Shown: positions 1 through 63,589 of the stretch, piece by piece
Numbering within the stretch: position 1 is the first letter of the stretch
How the letters are laid out: each line of letters starts with the position of its first letter
Assembly (NCBI RefSeq): GCF_048569485.1
Contig: NC_134355.1
Span: 663,081,979 to 663,145,978, forward strand
Source of the DNA: Anomaloglossus baeobatrachus
Taxonomy: Eukaryota; Chordata; Amphibia; Anura; Aromobatidae
DNA: 64,000 nt
Direction of reading: 5' to 3'
Notes under the pieces: generated by a model
Database searches by the model: none
The model's input: only the letters and a program-made list of their open reading frames with translations
What the model was told of the DNA's origin: nothing
Translations under genes and position numbers: made by a program

Positions 1-13
1 AGTCCATGACTTA

Positions 14-545
14 TCATAGTTCTCTTTCTCGAAGTCTATGACATTCGCTCACATACTGCGCTGCTATCTCCACTGCGCTCTCTTCTTCCCCCAGCAGGAT
101 ATATATTTTCTCTTCCTCCTTCATGGAGCTGAAATCCGGAAAGAGATGGGAGAGTCTCCTGAAGTGAGTGTCCCTCACTGCTGAGTACTTGGTGCAGTGT
201 AGCAGGAAGTGGGTTTCATCCTCCAGGGCCTCCAGGTCACAGTGTTGGCACAGTCTGTCCTCCCTGGGCTTGTAGCTCTGCTTGTGTCGACCGGATTCGA
301 TGGCTAGACTGTGGGCACTGAGTTTATATCGGCTCAGGGTCCTGCGGTCTCTGGGATCCGGGAGTTTTTCCAGATATGGGGCCAGTCTGTAGTCTCTCTG
401 TAGTCTCTGGTACGTGGTCAGTTTCTGTGAGGTGTTGATGTCGGTCCTCCAGTCACTGACAAACCTCTCCTGGCCCTCGTCTACCATCTTCCTGATTCTG
501 GTTCTTGTCAGGCTGCTGTGATTGGTTATTTTGTCCAGTTGGGTT
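14..545 (-). pseudogene. C-terminal tail of a non-LTR-type reverse transcriptase
   Basis: On the minus strand an open frame (14-769) reads into a recognisable block at its C-terminal end. It contains a Y-K-L-S-A-H-S-L-A-I-E-S-G-R-like stretch followed by a CxxC...HxxxxC zinc-binding pattern (CQHC, then THFLLHC). This layout, basic helix then zinc knuckle with an acidic ED-ET-HFLL linker, is common at the C-terminus of non-LTR retrotransposon polyproteins. The upstream part of the frame is only translated minisatellite (PHPGYAPS-like repeats). No reverse transcriptase core is present in the window, so this is a fragment. The family within LINEs is not resolved. Confidence 0.5.
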
Positions 546-989
546 TGGGAGAGCTGTGCCAGGGGATGGTGGGTGGGGACTGTAGGAAGGATGGATGGGG
601 CACATCCAGGGTGGGGACTGTGGGGGGGCACTTCTAGGATGGGGGCTATGGAAGTCCATGGCTTATGATGGGGCATATCCAGGGTGGGGACTGTAGTAAC
701 GGTGGATGGGGCATATCCAGGGTGGGGATTGGGGGGCCACATCTGGGATGGGGGGCTATGGAAGTCCATGGCTTATGATGGGGCATATCCAGGGTGGGGA
801 CTGTAGGAAGGATGGATGGGGCACATCCAGGGTGGGGACTGTAGGAAGGATGGATGGGGCACATCCAGGGTGGGTGGGGACTGTAGGAAGGATGGATGGG
901 GCATATCCAGGGTAGGAACTGTAGTAATGGTGGATGGGGCATATCCAGGGTGGGGATTGGGGGGCCACATCTGGGATGGAGGCTATGGA
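545..989. repeat. Minisatellite, about 39-bp units
   Basis: A GGTGGGGACTGTAGGAAGG-type unit followed by a GATGGGGCACATCCAG-type half repeats about every 39 bp. A longer variant contains a CTATGGAAGTCCATGGCTTATG block. Several meaningless proline-rich frames on both strands come from this array. Confidence 0.85.
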
Positions 990-1123
990 AGTCCATGACT
1001 TATCATAGTTTTCTTTTTCGAAGTCTATGACATTCGCTCACATACCGCGCTGCTATCTCCACTGCGCTCTCTTCTATCCCCAGCAGGATATATGTTTTCT
1101 CTTCCTCCTTCATGGAGCTGGAT

Positions 1124-1180
1124 CTATCTATCTATGCATCCATGTATCTATCTATCTATCTATATATCTATTCATTTGTT
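1124..1180. repeat. TCTA/ATCT tetranucleotide microsatellite
   Basis: An imperfect TCTA run follows the duplicated block. Nothing else is recognisable between 1180 and about 1335. Confidence 0.8.
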
Positions 1181-1336
1181 TTTACATTATATTATTTTAT
1201 GTCATGTTAAAACATGGGAAAAACTTTCACAATTCTTTTTGGGCAGATTCCCTCCAATAACACAGCAGAATCGAGTTAGTCCAAATAAAATTTTGCTAAA
1301 ATTAAGAGTGCTCCGATTGCTGCTATTATGCTCTAA

Positions 1337-1902
1337 AGCCTGCTTTACACGTTACGATTAAGCATATGATATTGTATGTGATGTGTCCCGCCCCCATCGT
1401 ATGTGCGGCACGTTCAATTTGTTGACCGTGTCACTCAAACGATTATTTCCCGTCACACGTACTTACCCTTCCATACAACCTTGATGTGAGCGGTTAATGT
1501 CCACTTCCTGGAGTGGGAGGGACGTTCGGCGTCACAGCGACATCACACGGCAGGCGGCCAATAGAAGTGGAGGGGCGGAGATGAGCGGGACGTAAACATC
1601 CTGCCCACCTCCTTCCTTCCGCATTGCAGGCGGGAGCCGCAGGACGCAGGTAAGCTGTGTTCATCATTCCCCGGGTGTCACACGGAGCGATGTGTGCTGC
1701 CCCGGGTACAATGAACAATCTGCGCACAAAAGATTAAACGATTTTTTAAAAATGAGCAACGTGTACACGATACAGTATTTTCCACCGATTAAGAGTCACA
1801 CTTAGGTGTCACACGAGACGACGTCGTGAACGATGCCGGATGTGCCTCATGAAAACCGTGACCCCGACGACATACCACACGATAAATCGTCTCGTGTGAC
1901 GC
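1337..1902. mobile_element. Decayed Harbinger-like MITE (GC-rich, TTTACACG family)
   Basis: It shares its internal order with the better copies at 2807, 10173, 14555 and 18182. The order is a TTTACACGTTACGAT-like end, a CCCGCCCCCATCG block, GGCGTCACAGCGACATCACACGG, GGCCAATAG.AG.GGAGGGGCGGAGATGAGCGGGACGT (split here), CCCACCTCCTTCCTTCCGCAT, a GCGATGTGTGCTGC block, and a terminal CCCCGACGACAT block. The ends are eroded and no clear TSD remains. Confidence 0.65.
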
Positions 1903-2806
1903 TCGCATAAGGTCTTGCCAGACGCCAAAAGCATAATAATTGACAGAAAAGTAAGGGGTTAAAAATATTAAAAGTTTACCTTTTCTGGTCCCAGCACTGA
2001 CTTGTAATGCTCCGGTCACTTTGCCCAGTTTTACCTGTTGCTCCTTATTCTCTGCTATGGTGGCAGGACGGCTGAGGGACGGATTTATTTCAGGGGAGTG
2101 TAAACTTTTCTTATTCCTTATCTCCTTCCAAGTTCTTAAACACAGTTGCGCCGATTATTTTTTTTGCTGAATTAGTGAGAATTGAATCCCAAAAATGTCA
2201 TATTTGCTTACATCCGAAACATACAGGAAATTTGGAACCGATTCAACTGTTCTCGATTTGTGTTCTTAGCCGTTGCCAGTAAGGTATTTACAGCGGGGTG
2301 GAAGGTGGAACCAGTTCACTGAGTGTCTCTATGGGAGGGAAGGCCGATAACACGGAGAGGTTAGACGAGTTTTCCTCTTTCAGTAAATATTGACGCTTTC
2401 TATGTAGGAAACCAAAGTGAACCATAGCGGTTAGTGTACATGTATCATATAGGTGTATATGTACGCTGTGGCCATTAACTAACATATATAACCTAGAATA
2501 AAAATATAAGGAACAGGCACAAAGCAGTGAGTAAATAGTAAAACACGTAAAAAAAATATAGGCTACTTAGATGGCATTATTATTATTATTATTTTTTTTT
2601 TTTTAAATCAAAAAATTTTTATTAGGCACAATATAGTCATAACAGATCATGGCATCATCAGAATACAATATATACCAAGGTTCACAATATTCTTTATATA
2701 CTTAAAAACAGCTCATCCCTTTTACCCTCCCTGCAAATGGCACTGTTTTGATAAAAAAAAAATTATTCCACCCAGACAAGGTGTACCTAATCAGGATGGA
2801 CCCTAA
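1903..2806. other. Non-coding stretch, no gene seen
   Basis: AT-rich sequence with a TTATTATTATT/poly-T run near 2580-2605. I see no exon, RNA gene or classifiable repeat. Short open frames here have no recognisable domain. Confidence 0.5.
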
Positions 2807-3378
2807 AGGCTACTTTACACACTGCGATATCGGTCCCGATATCGCTAGCGTGGGTACCCGCCCCCATCTGTTGTGCGACACGGGCAAATTGCTGCCCGTG
2901 CCGCACAACATCGCGCAGACCCGTCACATATACTTACCTGCCCGGCGGCGTCGCTGAGACCGGCGAACCGCCTCCTTTCTAAGTGGGCGGTCTGTGCGAC
3001 GTCACAGCGACGTCACTGAGCGGCCGCCCAATAGCAGCGGAGGGGCGGAGCTGAGCGGGACGTAACATCCCGCCCACCTCCTTCCTTCCGCATAGCGGCC
3101 AGGAGGCAGGTAAGGAGAGCTTCCTCATTCCTGCGTTGTCACACGGAGCGATGTGTGCTGTCGCAGGAACGAGGAACAACCTCGTTGCTGCTGCAGTAAC
3201 GATTTTTGAGAATGGACCCCCATGTCACCGATGAGCGATTTTGCAAGTTTTTGCAACGATGCAAAATTGCTCATCGGTGTCACACGCAACGGCATCGCTA
3301 ATGCGACCGGATGTGCGTCACCAATTCCGTGACCCCAACGACTTCCCATTAGCGATGTCGTAGCGTGTAAAGCCCCCT
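2807..3378. mobile_element. Harbinger-like MITE, about 570 bp
   Basis: The ends are inverted repeats: ...CTTTACACACTGCGATATCG at the left and CGATGTCGTAGCGTGTAAAG at the right. The interior matches the same order as the copies at 10173 and 18182. TAA/TTTA-type sequence borders it, but the exact target duplication is unclear. Confidence 0.75.
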
Positions 3379-3595
3379 TTACTCTAGCTTTTCACCTCAC
3401 TATGTATTATTGAGGCCACAAAATAGAGGAAGACCTTGTCCTGAGTGTGTTTCACTCCTGTCTGTATGAAGCTTAATAGATAAAGGTGCACAGCCCATGG
3501 GGACTTTATCTACTTTGCTTTCCAAACACAGTCAGGCACTGGACCCATCTATTTTGAAGCCTTGATGGCACAAACTAGGTGACATACTACTATAC

Positions 3596-3904
3596 TAGAG
3601 TTGAGCGAGTACCTAACTATTCATACTTGATATACTCATAATGAGTAATGTCCAATACTCGCATATTCATTCCGAATAGCATCTGAAAGGCAAATCAATG
3701 GAGAAAAACTGGCAAAATAACCATATAACCTGAACACTATTTGGGTGAGTAGCGAAAAGTGCGGAATTCAGGTTACTCGTTACTTTGCCAGTTTGTCCCC
3801 ATTGACTTGCATTACACATGCTATTCGGAATGAATACGCGAGTATTAGACAGTACTCGTTATGAGTAAAGCAAGTACGAATAGTTAGGTACTCGCTCAAC
3901 TCTA
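3596..3904. mobile_element. hAT-like palindromic MITE, 309 bp
   Basis: Long terminal inverted repeats start TAGAGTTGAGCGAGTACC and end GGTACTCGCTCAACTCTA. Much of the element folds back on itself (ATTCGGAATGAATA motifs on both arms). The first 12 bases equal the right-hand TIR of the large hAT element at 25931-48761. I could not find an 8-bp TSD. Confidence 0.75.
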
Positions 3905-4805
3905 GTGGTCCCATCCTGATTTGGTACACCTTGTCATGAGGAGATCGCTTTTATGCTTTATTGATTTAAAAAAAGTCACCCGTACCCTATGGTTTTTACA
4001 TGTGTTACTACTTATTCAGTTAAAAAAAAAAGGTTTTGGTACCGTGTTAGCCAGTTGAGCTGCTTTGTCATGTCAATTTGTCATGAACAGCCGGGGGAGT
4101 CACTCAGAAATCCTACAGCTGTTCGCTGATTTGTCACACACGACTACTCTCTAGCGCCCCCCCTTGTCAGCAGGCCACTTTTGGTACTGCAGGACAATGC
4201 GTAAGATGAGGCTGCTGAGCTGATAATGACAAATATTGGAGGTCTCATAGCAAGGGTAAATGTATATATCACTGATTCCCGCTAATGAAATATAGATATA
4301 CCTCGGTACCCTTAATGATAGCACTCCAATAATTCTATGCAATAACAATTACGCTGCCACCACCCAACTTTTCGGGATAGCTGGGGACCCGTTTCAGATA
4401 GCATAAGGCCCTTCGGGGTTTTGGATTCGTATATAAAGCATGAGGAAAGAAACTATTAAACTTTTATACATTTAATCCGAAATAGGCAGTGTTTAAAAAA
4501 TATACAAGAATTTACAAAAGGGAACAATCACTGCTCAAGTACTACTTATTCAATTACTGCATTAAGTGTTCTATGTGCAGTAATAATCTGTTTCTGTATT
4601 GGAATTACATAATATATAGGTACTTGGTGAAACAGAAAAGTCAATTGTACATTGGGACTAGGGTGGGAAGAACCCTCCAGTAACATTGACCCTAAAGCTA
4701 CCTGCTAACATTATCTGAACTTTGTTCACAAATTCCCAGCCAACACATTTTTCATACATTTGCATGGAAATATGTCTGTGTTTGATGGAGCCACCTCACC
4801 TGTTA
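3905..4805. other. Non-coding stretch, no gene seen
   Basis: Mixed-composition sequence without a recognisable exon, RNA gene or repeat family. The CACTTTT/TGCGT-rich part after 4790 leads into the next MITE. Confidence 0.45.
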
Positions 4806-5296
4806 GGCTGCTTTCACACATCCGGTTTTAGCACTGCGGCACAATATGGTGCTTGGCTGAAAAAACGCAACCGTTGCGTTTTTTCCTGCATAGACTTGCA
4901 TTAGCGCCGTATTGTGCCACATGGCCTTGTGTTCCGTCCGGTTTTTGCCGCATGCGGCATATTTAGCCGATGTGGCGGCCGAATGGAACGTTGCCTGGCA
5001 CGTTTTTTTGTCCGGCGAAAAAAAACGTATCGCGCCGCATCCGGCCGATGCGGCGCGATTTTTATTGCACGCCTATGGACACCGGATGCGGCGTCCTGCG
5101 GCAAAAAACGCATCCGGCCCCCGCATGCGTTTTTTTGCACTGCGCATGCTCAGTAGCCAGCCGCAACTGGCAAAAAACGGACAGGCTGCATGTAAAAAAC
5201 GTATGCAAAGGATGCGGGTTTTTTTGCCGCACCCGTTGCATAGGTTTTTGAGCCGGATTGAGCCGCGGTGCTAAAACCAGATGGGTGAAAGCAGCC
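4806..5296. mobile_element. Harbinger-like MITE, 491 bp, TSD TTA
   Basis: TIRs are GGCTGCTTTCACACATCCGG at the left and the complement of CCAGATGGGTGAAAGCAGCC at the right. A TTA target duplication sits at 4803-4805 and 5297-5299. A 3-bp TWA duplication is the hallmark of the PIF/Harbinger superfamily. The interior is rich in self-complementary AAAAAACG/CGTTTTTT tracts. No transposase, so non-autonomous. Confidence 0.85.
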
Positions 5297-5309
5297 TTAG
5301 CAATTAATA

Positions 5310-5570
5310 TGGTGGATGGAAGCACACAGTGTACAGAGCAAACTGTGTAGTGGCCGTTCTCAGGTACTGCAGCTCAGTACCTATCACTTCTATAAAAATA
5401 GACCTGCAGTAACCAATAATGGCCACTGTGTGGTGTACAGAGCTTTACTCTTTTATATCAATAAGTTGTATGCATCGTGCAACCACAAGACTTTGTAACA
5501 GCTAAGTGGTGGGGGATCAGATATCGGACTCCTTCAATCTAATATTGATGATCTATGCTAAACAGTCCAG
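5310..5570. repeat. Interspersed repeat fragment (unclassified)
   Basis: It contains ACTGTGTAGTGGCCGTTCTC, GGTACTGCAGCTCAGTACC and a GGATCAGATATCGGACTCC block followed by ATTGATGATCTATG. I recall this arrangement as a widespread amphibian repeat. A piece of what looks like the same family recurs at 59735-59889. Its class is not known to me. Confidence 0.4.
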
Positions 5571-6934
5571 GAATAAACTTCTTTATTATACTGAAAGAAT
5601 CTGCAAGTTAATAGGTTGGAAAGGAGTCCTTGTGGAAATGTTGAGAAGGGCGGCCATGGAGCTTGAGGGACACCATGTGATCTACTACTGCAACTTTGTC
5701 ATCTCTGCCAATGTGTGTAATAAAATATGTAGTCTGTTAAATAAATGCCTTTGTATATGGTGCATCAAGCACTGCTTATATTGGAGGTGGAGGCCCCCCT
5801 GGGGATTCTCCTTCTCTCCTGTGGGCCAGTCCAAGGCTGAATCTCCTTAATGGGAACATTGGCTGATTTTCTATGGTCTTGTTCTGTTGGCAGCACAAAT
5901 CTGTCTTCTGTTCTAATAGTTTGTTACCATGCATTAATCTGGAGTCGAGCTACTGAATGAATGCATATTCTTTATAAATGGAGGACTAAAAACTATGGGT
6001 GTATAAATGGATAAATTTGACTGCTTATCTCATCACTCTTCGTTAGGGGTATTAGCATTTGGACCTCAATGATATAATAGTTATCACCTTTCCTATACAA
6101 AAATGATCACAATGAGTTTAGCAAATCGCTTAAAGTTTGATTTTGGTAGATTTGCCTAATTCAGGGGAAATTTTGCATTATATAAATATGAATTATACTG
6201 GTTGGAAGGGGTAAAAATAAAAAAACTTAACTCATCTCTCCTCCACCCTTCTCCAAACCTGCAAGTACTATTCTTCCAGTTGGCTCCTCTATTTTATATC
6301 CTCGTTCTAGGCCTCCAGCAGCTTCCACATTAGTCTTTCTATCCCTGGAAGGGTCATTGACAGTAGTGACGTGCGTTGTGCCGAATGTGGTCACATGGGG
6401 TTCATTTACCTATGTTATGCCACGTGTGATGATATGGGGCTTAATGAACAGAAAACCTATCTGGAAGAGTCAAGAGGCCCAGAATGAAGATAGAAAACAG
6501 AGGACAGAACTAGGGTTGGAACAAGCATAGGGAGGACTGAGGAAAGATGTATATAACATTTTATTTAACAATTTTTAACAGGACCAATTTGCATTATAGG
6601 TACAGTACTAGTGAAGTGAAATAAGGGAGTTCCAATGTCCCCCTACTAGACAGACATTTTGTGCAATGTGCATTGACCTCCAGATGAAGCATACTGTGCG
6701 AAACTTCAATGAGATGGACATCTGGACTCCCCAGTTCCACTTCACTAATTAATATCCAGCCATTAGAGTTCCTGTTTATGTACAAACATTCCAATCATAA
6801 GTTACATCCTTCATATGCATGAGTCTTTATTTTAATGACTATGATGTCCAACCATTTTCATGCATGTGGATGGGGATGTACCTTTGAATTCTTTTTGATA
6901 TTTGTGCTATTTTTATATGTATTATTTCATACAG
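5571..6934. other. Non-coding stretch, no gene seen
   Basis: No domain, splice-bounded exon or RNA gene found. The open frames here are short and have no family resemblance. Confidence 0.45.
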
Positions 6935-7385
6935 TCTCCCGGTACCTACCCGCACGCAACCTCAGATCCTCACAAGATCTCCTTCTGTACTCCTCTCTTA
7001 TCTCCTCTTCCCACAATCGCGTACAAGATTTCTCCCGTGCCTCCCCAATACTCTGGAACGCTCTACCTCAGCATATCAGACTCTCCCCTACCGTAGAAAG
7101 CTTCAAGAGGAACCTCAAGACCCATCTCTTCCAACAAGCCTACAACCTACAATAGCCCTCAGTCCAGTACACCACTGCGCAACCAGCTCTGTCCTCACCT
7201 ATTGTACCATCACCCATTCCCTGTAGACTGTGAGCCCTTGCGGGCAGGGTCCTCTCTCCTCCTATAGACTGTGAGCCCTCGCGGGCAGGGTCCTCTCTCC
7301 TCCTATGCCAGTCTGTTTTGTACTGTTAATGATTTTTATACATATACCCTCTTTCACTTGTAAAGCGCCATGGAATAAATGGCAC

Positions 7386-7421
<36 letters not shown>

Positions 7422-7430
7422 TAATAATAC
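6935..7430 (+). mobile_element. 5'-truncated L2/CR1-type LINE 3' end
   Basis: The + strand frame ending at 7155 encodes a reverse-transcriptase C-terminal tail (YLPARNLRSS, then SPILWNALPQHIR, then SFKRNLKTHLF). It is followed by a 3' UTR with two GACTGTGAGCCCT.GCGGGCAGGGTCCTCTC blocks (split), TGTAAAGCGCCATGGAATAA and an AATAAT tail to 7430. This is the usual anatomy of a dead-on-arrival LINE copy with its 3' microsatellite. The reverse transcriptase core is missing. Confidence 0.75.
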
Positions 7431-7929
7431 AGTTTCCATTTTTTCTTTTTTACTAATTATTATTTACTAATTATTCCTGGTCGCATTCCTGTTTTGCGGT
7501 TGTAGGATTTAATGTGAGACCAGCATTATATTGGACAGAATTATGGAATCACCAAAAAATTAGACTCAGGCAGATCTGAATTTTGGATACAATTAAAGGG
7601 AAAGTAGCTCATCTCTAATGGACGCTTCTTCTTACTGGAATACTCCTTTAATGTATTTTGCGGCGCACAACAGCCACAATATTCCATATGCGCCTTACGC
7701 AAGACACTGAAATATTCCTGAGAGGTGCTGGCTTCTGTTCGTTAGGAAATGTAAAGGTTAAATACGGGGTGGAGCACAATGTCTGCAGGTTAACCATAAA
7801 CTCCAGTGACTTTTCTAAGCCACATTTTTCTCCTTGTAAAGAGAGAAGTGAGAAGACCGGATCCATTGTGCTGACGAAGCGAAGGAAACCTCAAGTAAGA
7901 ACAAAATTTTTATGAAACGTGATGTTTTT
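7431..7929. other. Non-coding stretch, no gene seen
   Basis: No recognisable exon or repeat; the short + strand frame at 7658-7915 has no known domain. Confidence 0.4.
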
Positions 7930-8660
7930 GCACCATAATATTTTCACGGCAGACAAGAATATTGGGCTGTGATTGCACCATAGTTCTAGTGAAAGGTTTT
8001 TACTTTTTGGGTTATGGAGCTGGATTGTTTTTTGCAGCCTGAGTTGATGTTTTTAATTATATTTTATATTGGGTTATATATGATGTTTTGATCACTTGTA
8101 TGACTTTTTTTCTAATGTTGCGGCAGCTGGAAAGCTGCAATTTTTTTTTTTTTTTATATTTCTTGCTACGTTGTTTCTCAGTCGGGTTAATTTATTTTAG
8201 ATTTTGATAAATTGGACCATTATTAATGCCATGATACCATAGATGTGTATTTTATTTTAGTTTTTATTTTCTGTATTTCTTAATTTTTGATGTAGTAAAA
8301 AAAAAAAACGTTTAGGAAAGAAAATCAAAAAAAATCTAGAAGTTCAAATCCCGAACCCCCATTTGAACTTCAAGATTTTTTTGATTTTTTTTCCTAAACT
8401 TTTTTTTTTTTTACTTTGTGCTGTATTTAATACAACCTGCAATAGTCATATCACTTGTTCTATATACAACAATGCTGGATGCAGGCGAAATCAGAGTCTC
8501 CAATGAACACTGGTCATGGGAAGGTTTTCACAGGAATACTGAGATACAGACACAGGGATCATCAGCTGACCTCTGGTTGCCTTGACATTTCAGCAATCGT
8601 GTGACGGGGCGCCAATGTGGGGTCAGAAGAAAATGCCACCGTGATGGAGCTCATTAAATG
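7930..8660. repeat. Old interspersed repeat, also present around the intron 7 insertions
   Basis: T-rich sequence with a TTTGAACTTCAAGATTTTTTT block, a run of poly-T, then TTTTCACAGGAATACTGAGA and GACGGGGCGCCAATG. The same order (TTTGAACTTGTAGG, TTCACAGGAAGTTTATC, CGGCGCCCCACAATC) occurs at 48950-49210. The two are probably copies of one old family, class unknown. Confidence 0.45.
8298..8415. repeat. Imperfect hairpin, about 50-bp arms
   Basis: Left arm AAAAAACGTTTAGGAAAGAAA...GAAGTTCAAAT (split) and right arm ATTTGAACTTCAAGAT...TTCCTAAACTTTTTT (split) are inverted copies around a short CCCGAACCCC loop. It lies inside the older repeat. Confidence 0.7.
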
Positions 8661-8689
8661 CTGCATACAAAAATATGGCAAAGCCCATG

Positions 8690-9500
8690 TCAATTTTTTT
8701 TTTTTTTTGTTAAATCATTAAAAATAATAAAAAAAAATCCAAACACATAACCCTGACCCTAGGGTTAAGGTTAAAAAAAAAGGGTAATCCAAGCAGCTAC
8801 TGGCTGCTAACCCCCACTACTTGCTGTTACCTTCACTGGCAATGGGAAATCCAGGGAAGCCCTTTTTTTGTTTTTTTTGCTAAAAAATGAAAAAAAAAAT
8901 GACATGGGCTTCACCATATTTTTGTATGCTAGCCAGGTACAGCAGGCAGGTACAGACTGCCCCCAACCCCCAGCTGCCTATTTGTACCCAGCTAGGAAAC
9001 AAAAATATAGGGAAGCTCTTTTTTTAATTATTTCATGAATTTCATGAAATAATTAAAACAAAACCCAATATGGGCTTCGCCCAATTTTTGTTTCCAGCCA
9101 GCAACAACTAGGCAGCTGGGAACAGGAATCCGCAGCGCAGGGTGGCCCAAGCTTTCTAGGCCCCCCTGCTGTGAATTGCAGTTCGCAGCCGCCCCAGAAA
9201 ATGGCGCTTTCATAGAAGCGCCATACTCTGGTGCTGTATCCAGCTCTTCCAGCGGTCCTGTTGCCGGGTGGCACACTGGGTAATAAGGAGTTAATACCAG
9301 CTTTTTTTACCAGGTGGTATTAAGCCAGAGTTTCCTAATGTCAGGCCAAGTTTGACCCGGTCATTAAGAATTTCCAAAAAAAAAGGCACCACACAGAGAA
9401 AAAATATTTCATTAGAAATAAATACACAGACACACTTAGGGACTCCATCTTTATTACTCCCTCTCACCCCTCCATGATCCTGGTCTTCTGTCTTCTTTTA
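8690..9500. repeat. AT/poly-T-interrupted interspersed repeat
   Basis: Blocks of A- and T-runs alternate with GGGCTTCACCATATTTTTG / GGGCTTCGCCCAATTTTTG motifs, so short segments recur within it. ATTTCATGAATTTCATGAAAT is a small internal palindrome near 9038-9055. Style and motifs resemble repeats I know from frog genomes; class unresolved. 9501-10172 shows nothing I can name. Confidence 0.4.
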
Positions 9501-10172
9501 CAACCTGGTTCTGGCAGGTGTCTTGGTGCTGGCATGATGTCCTCCGATCAGTTGTTCTCCCCTTCTGTTGTGACCACGCATGCAACCGTGGTCTAAAGAG
9601 AGCAGAAGATGTGAGGGCGCATGCGCTGCCCTCTCAGTCGGAAGAATTGAATAACGTGATAAAGGCGGGCTTAAGAAAGATGGCGCCAGAGATAAGCGTT
9701 ATGCGCAGGCGCTAACTCCGACACCATCTTAATGAATAGAAAAATTAGCATAGAGCCAGAGAGTTGGTAGAACAGGCGGCGGGATGGAAGGGGGTTGGAA
9801 TCCAGATGAATACCCACCCAGTTATTATCTGCTTCGGTGAAATTGTCAATCAAAAAGCTGACAAATTTTTAAACTTCACTTTCTTGGATTTGAAAGCCTA
9901 AACATCCGAGCTGATCACTAACGGTATGTAGATAATCTGCCTGATAGTGCCAGTATAGCACTGGCTTTAGGTTATATATGAAAATCCTAGTGATTGGTTC
10001 CCTTTAAAAATCGCTGCCAGGGCACTGCTCCACTCGTGTCTGTTGGAGGCCGATGAAGGCTTATTGATTCAGCTGTCATCTGCAGGGAAAGATGCGGGCT
10101 CGAGCTGTACAAAACACATTAGGGGTCATTAAGGTGTTAAAACCAAAGTATTTTTCTAAATAAAAAGATTAA

Positions 10173-10753
10173 GGCGGGATTTACATGTTGCGACATCGGT
10201 AACGACATATCATCGGGGTCACGGTTGTTGTGACGCACATCCGGCGCCGTTACCGATATCGCAGCGTGTAAACCCTAGGAGCAACGATCACCGATCACAA
10301 AAACGTCAAAAACCGTTAATCGGTGACACGTCACTCCTTTCCATAATATCATGACTGCTGGCAGTACGATGTTGTTTGTCGTTCCTGCAGCAGCACACAT
10401 CGCTGTGTGTGAAGCCGCAAGGATGACAAACATCTCCTTACCTGTGTCCACCGACAATGCAGAAGGAAGGAGGTGGGCGGGATGTTATGTCCCACTCATC
10501 TCCGCCCCTCCGCTTCTATTGGCCGGCCGCTTAGTGACGTTGCGGTGATGCCGAACGCACCTCCTCCGTGAGGGAGGGATTGTTCGGCAGTCACCGTGAC
10601 ATCGCCGACAAGGTATGTGCATGTGAAGCTGCCATAGCGATAATATTCGCTATGGCAGCAATCACCACATATCGCATGTACGACGGGGGCGGGTGCTATC
10701 GCGCTCGACATCGCTAGCCGATGCTATCGATGTCGCAGCGTGTAAATCCCGCC
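10173..10753. mobile_element. Harbinger-like MITE, 581 bp, TSD TAA
   Basis: This is the best-bounded copy of its family. TIRs GGCGGGATTTACATGTTGCG and CGTGTAAATCCCGCC are flanked by TAA at 10170-10172 and 10754-10756. The interior contains GCCAATAG (on the opposite strand here), CCCACCTCC and a GCGATGTGTGCTGC-type block. A perfect TWA duplication supports PIF/Harbinger. No coding capacity. Confidence 0.9.
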
Positions 10754-10756
10754 TAA

Positions 10757-11182
10757 GTGATGTAAACATCTAAGCACAAGTATCTGTAGATGTTACCCTG
10801 TTTAGTCCCAGTGCTCATAGGAATCTGCTTTTGGTGGTTACTGAAATTGCATTTTGGCTTGTCCTACATGCATGCCTCCTCCAATTTTTTTATTTTCCTC
10901 TTCAATATTCATAATATTAGCAAATCGTAAAAGGAATAAGGAAAGAAAGGGTTTCTTGGTTGTCTAAAACCTTGAGAAAGCATAGGTCCATACAATAGCC
11001 ATATACACAAAATAACAGGCGTATTTAAATCAACAGTCTTGCAAAAATGTTTCCTTTATTTTCCAAAGCAAAAGATGTTTAAAGAAAAAAAAAGTCTGTG
11101 CACTCTTTAAATGTGTAAATATCTATATACAGCATATACAAGTCACTTCCGTGTTTTCTTCCTTCCAGATCTCGCCTCCACC
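10757..11182 (+). promoter_or_regulatory. Upstream region of the P450 gene
   Basis: This is the space between the last upstream MITE and the ATG. Two readings are possible. A TATA-like CTATATACAG at about 11121-11130 would put a start site some 50 bases before the ATG. Alternatively TTTTCTTCCTTCCAG ending near 11168 looks like a splice acceptor, which would make the true promoter lie further upstream with a 5' UTR intron. Sequence alone does not decide. Confidence 0.3.
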
Positions 11183-63196
<52,014 letters not shown>

Positions 63197-63580
63197 GACA
63201 GACTTGGCGGCCATCAATTGTTTTATGTGAAATAGTGTATTATGTTGATGGGTCACATGGAAGGAAAAAAAATGAAATGACTGTATGAGAAAGCTGGGCA
63301 CATACCTGAACTGGTTTGGCCTTCTTTTCCCTTCTTGGCCCATGTGACTGATACCACGAGTGTGACATGATCCATTTATTCCAGCAGTTATGTTCTGATT
63401 TATTAAAGGCATGGTGAAATCGATAAAATAATTTTAAAAAAAACCCACAGTTTTAAGACTTTTGGAACTTGAAGAACCTCCTCCACCATTGCCAGTAATG
63501 TATGTTCCCCATTATGATTGTCTTGTTGTTTTTTTATTATTGTGTATACAACATTTTAAATTAAAGCACTGAGTCTTTTT
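63197..63580 (+). terminator. 3' UTR and polyadenylation signals of the P450 gene
   Basis: After the TAA stop, ATTAAA occurs at 63402-63407 and at 63560-63565. The second is followed by a T-rich GAGTCTTTTTGAATATTC stretch suited to cleavage. ATTAAA is the most common variant signal; both could be used. Confidence 0.55.
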
Positions 63581-63589
63581 GAATATTCT

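Larger units (their letters stand above)
1..1119. repeat. Direct duplication of a 130-bp block, 989 bp apart
   Basis: Bases 1-130 recur with few differences at 990-1119. Both blocks start AGTCCATGACTTATCATAG and run to a TCATGGAGCTG motif. Between them lie a LINE-type coding tail and a minisatellite. The window edge cuts the left block, so the array may continue upstream. The arrangement suggests unequal crossing over of a roughly 1-kb unit. Confidence 0.7.
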
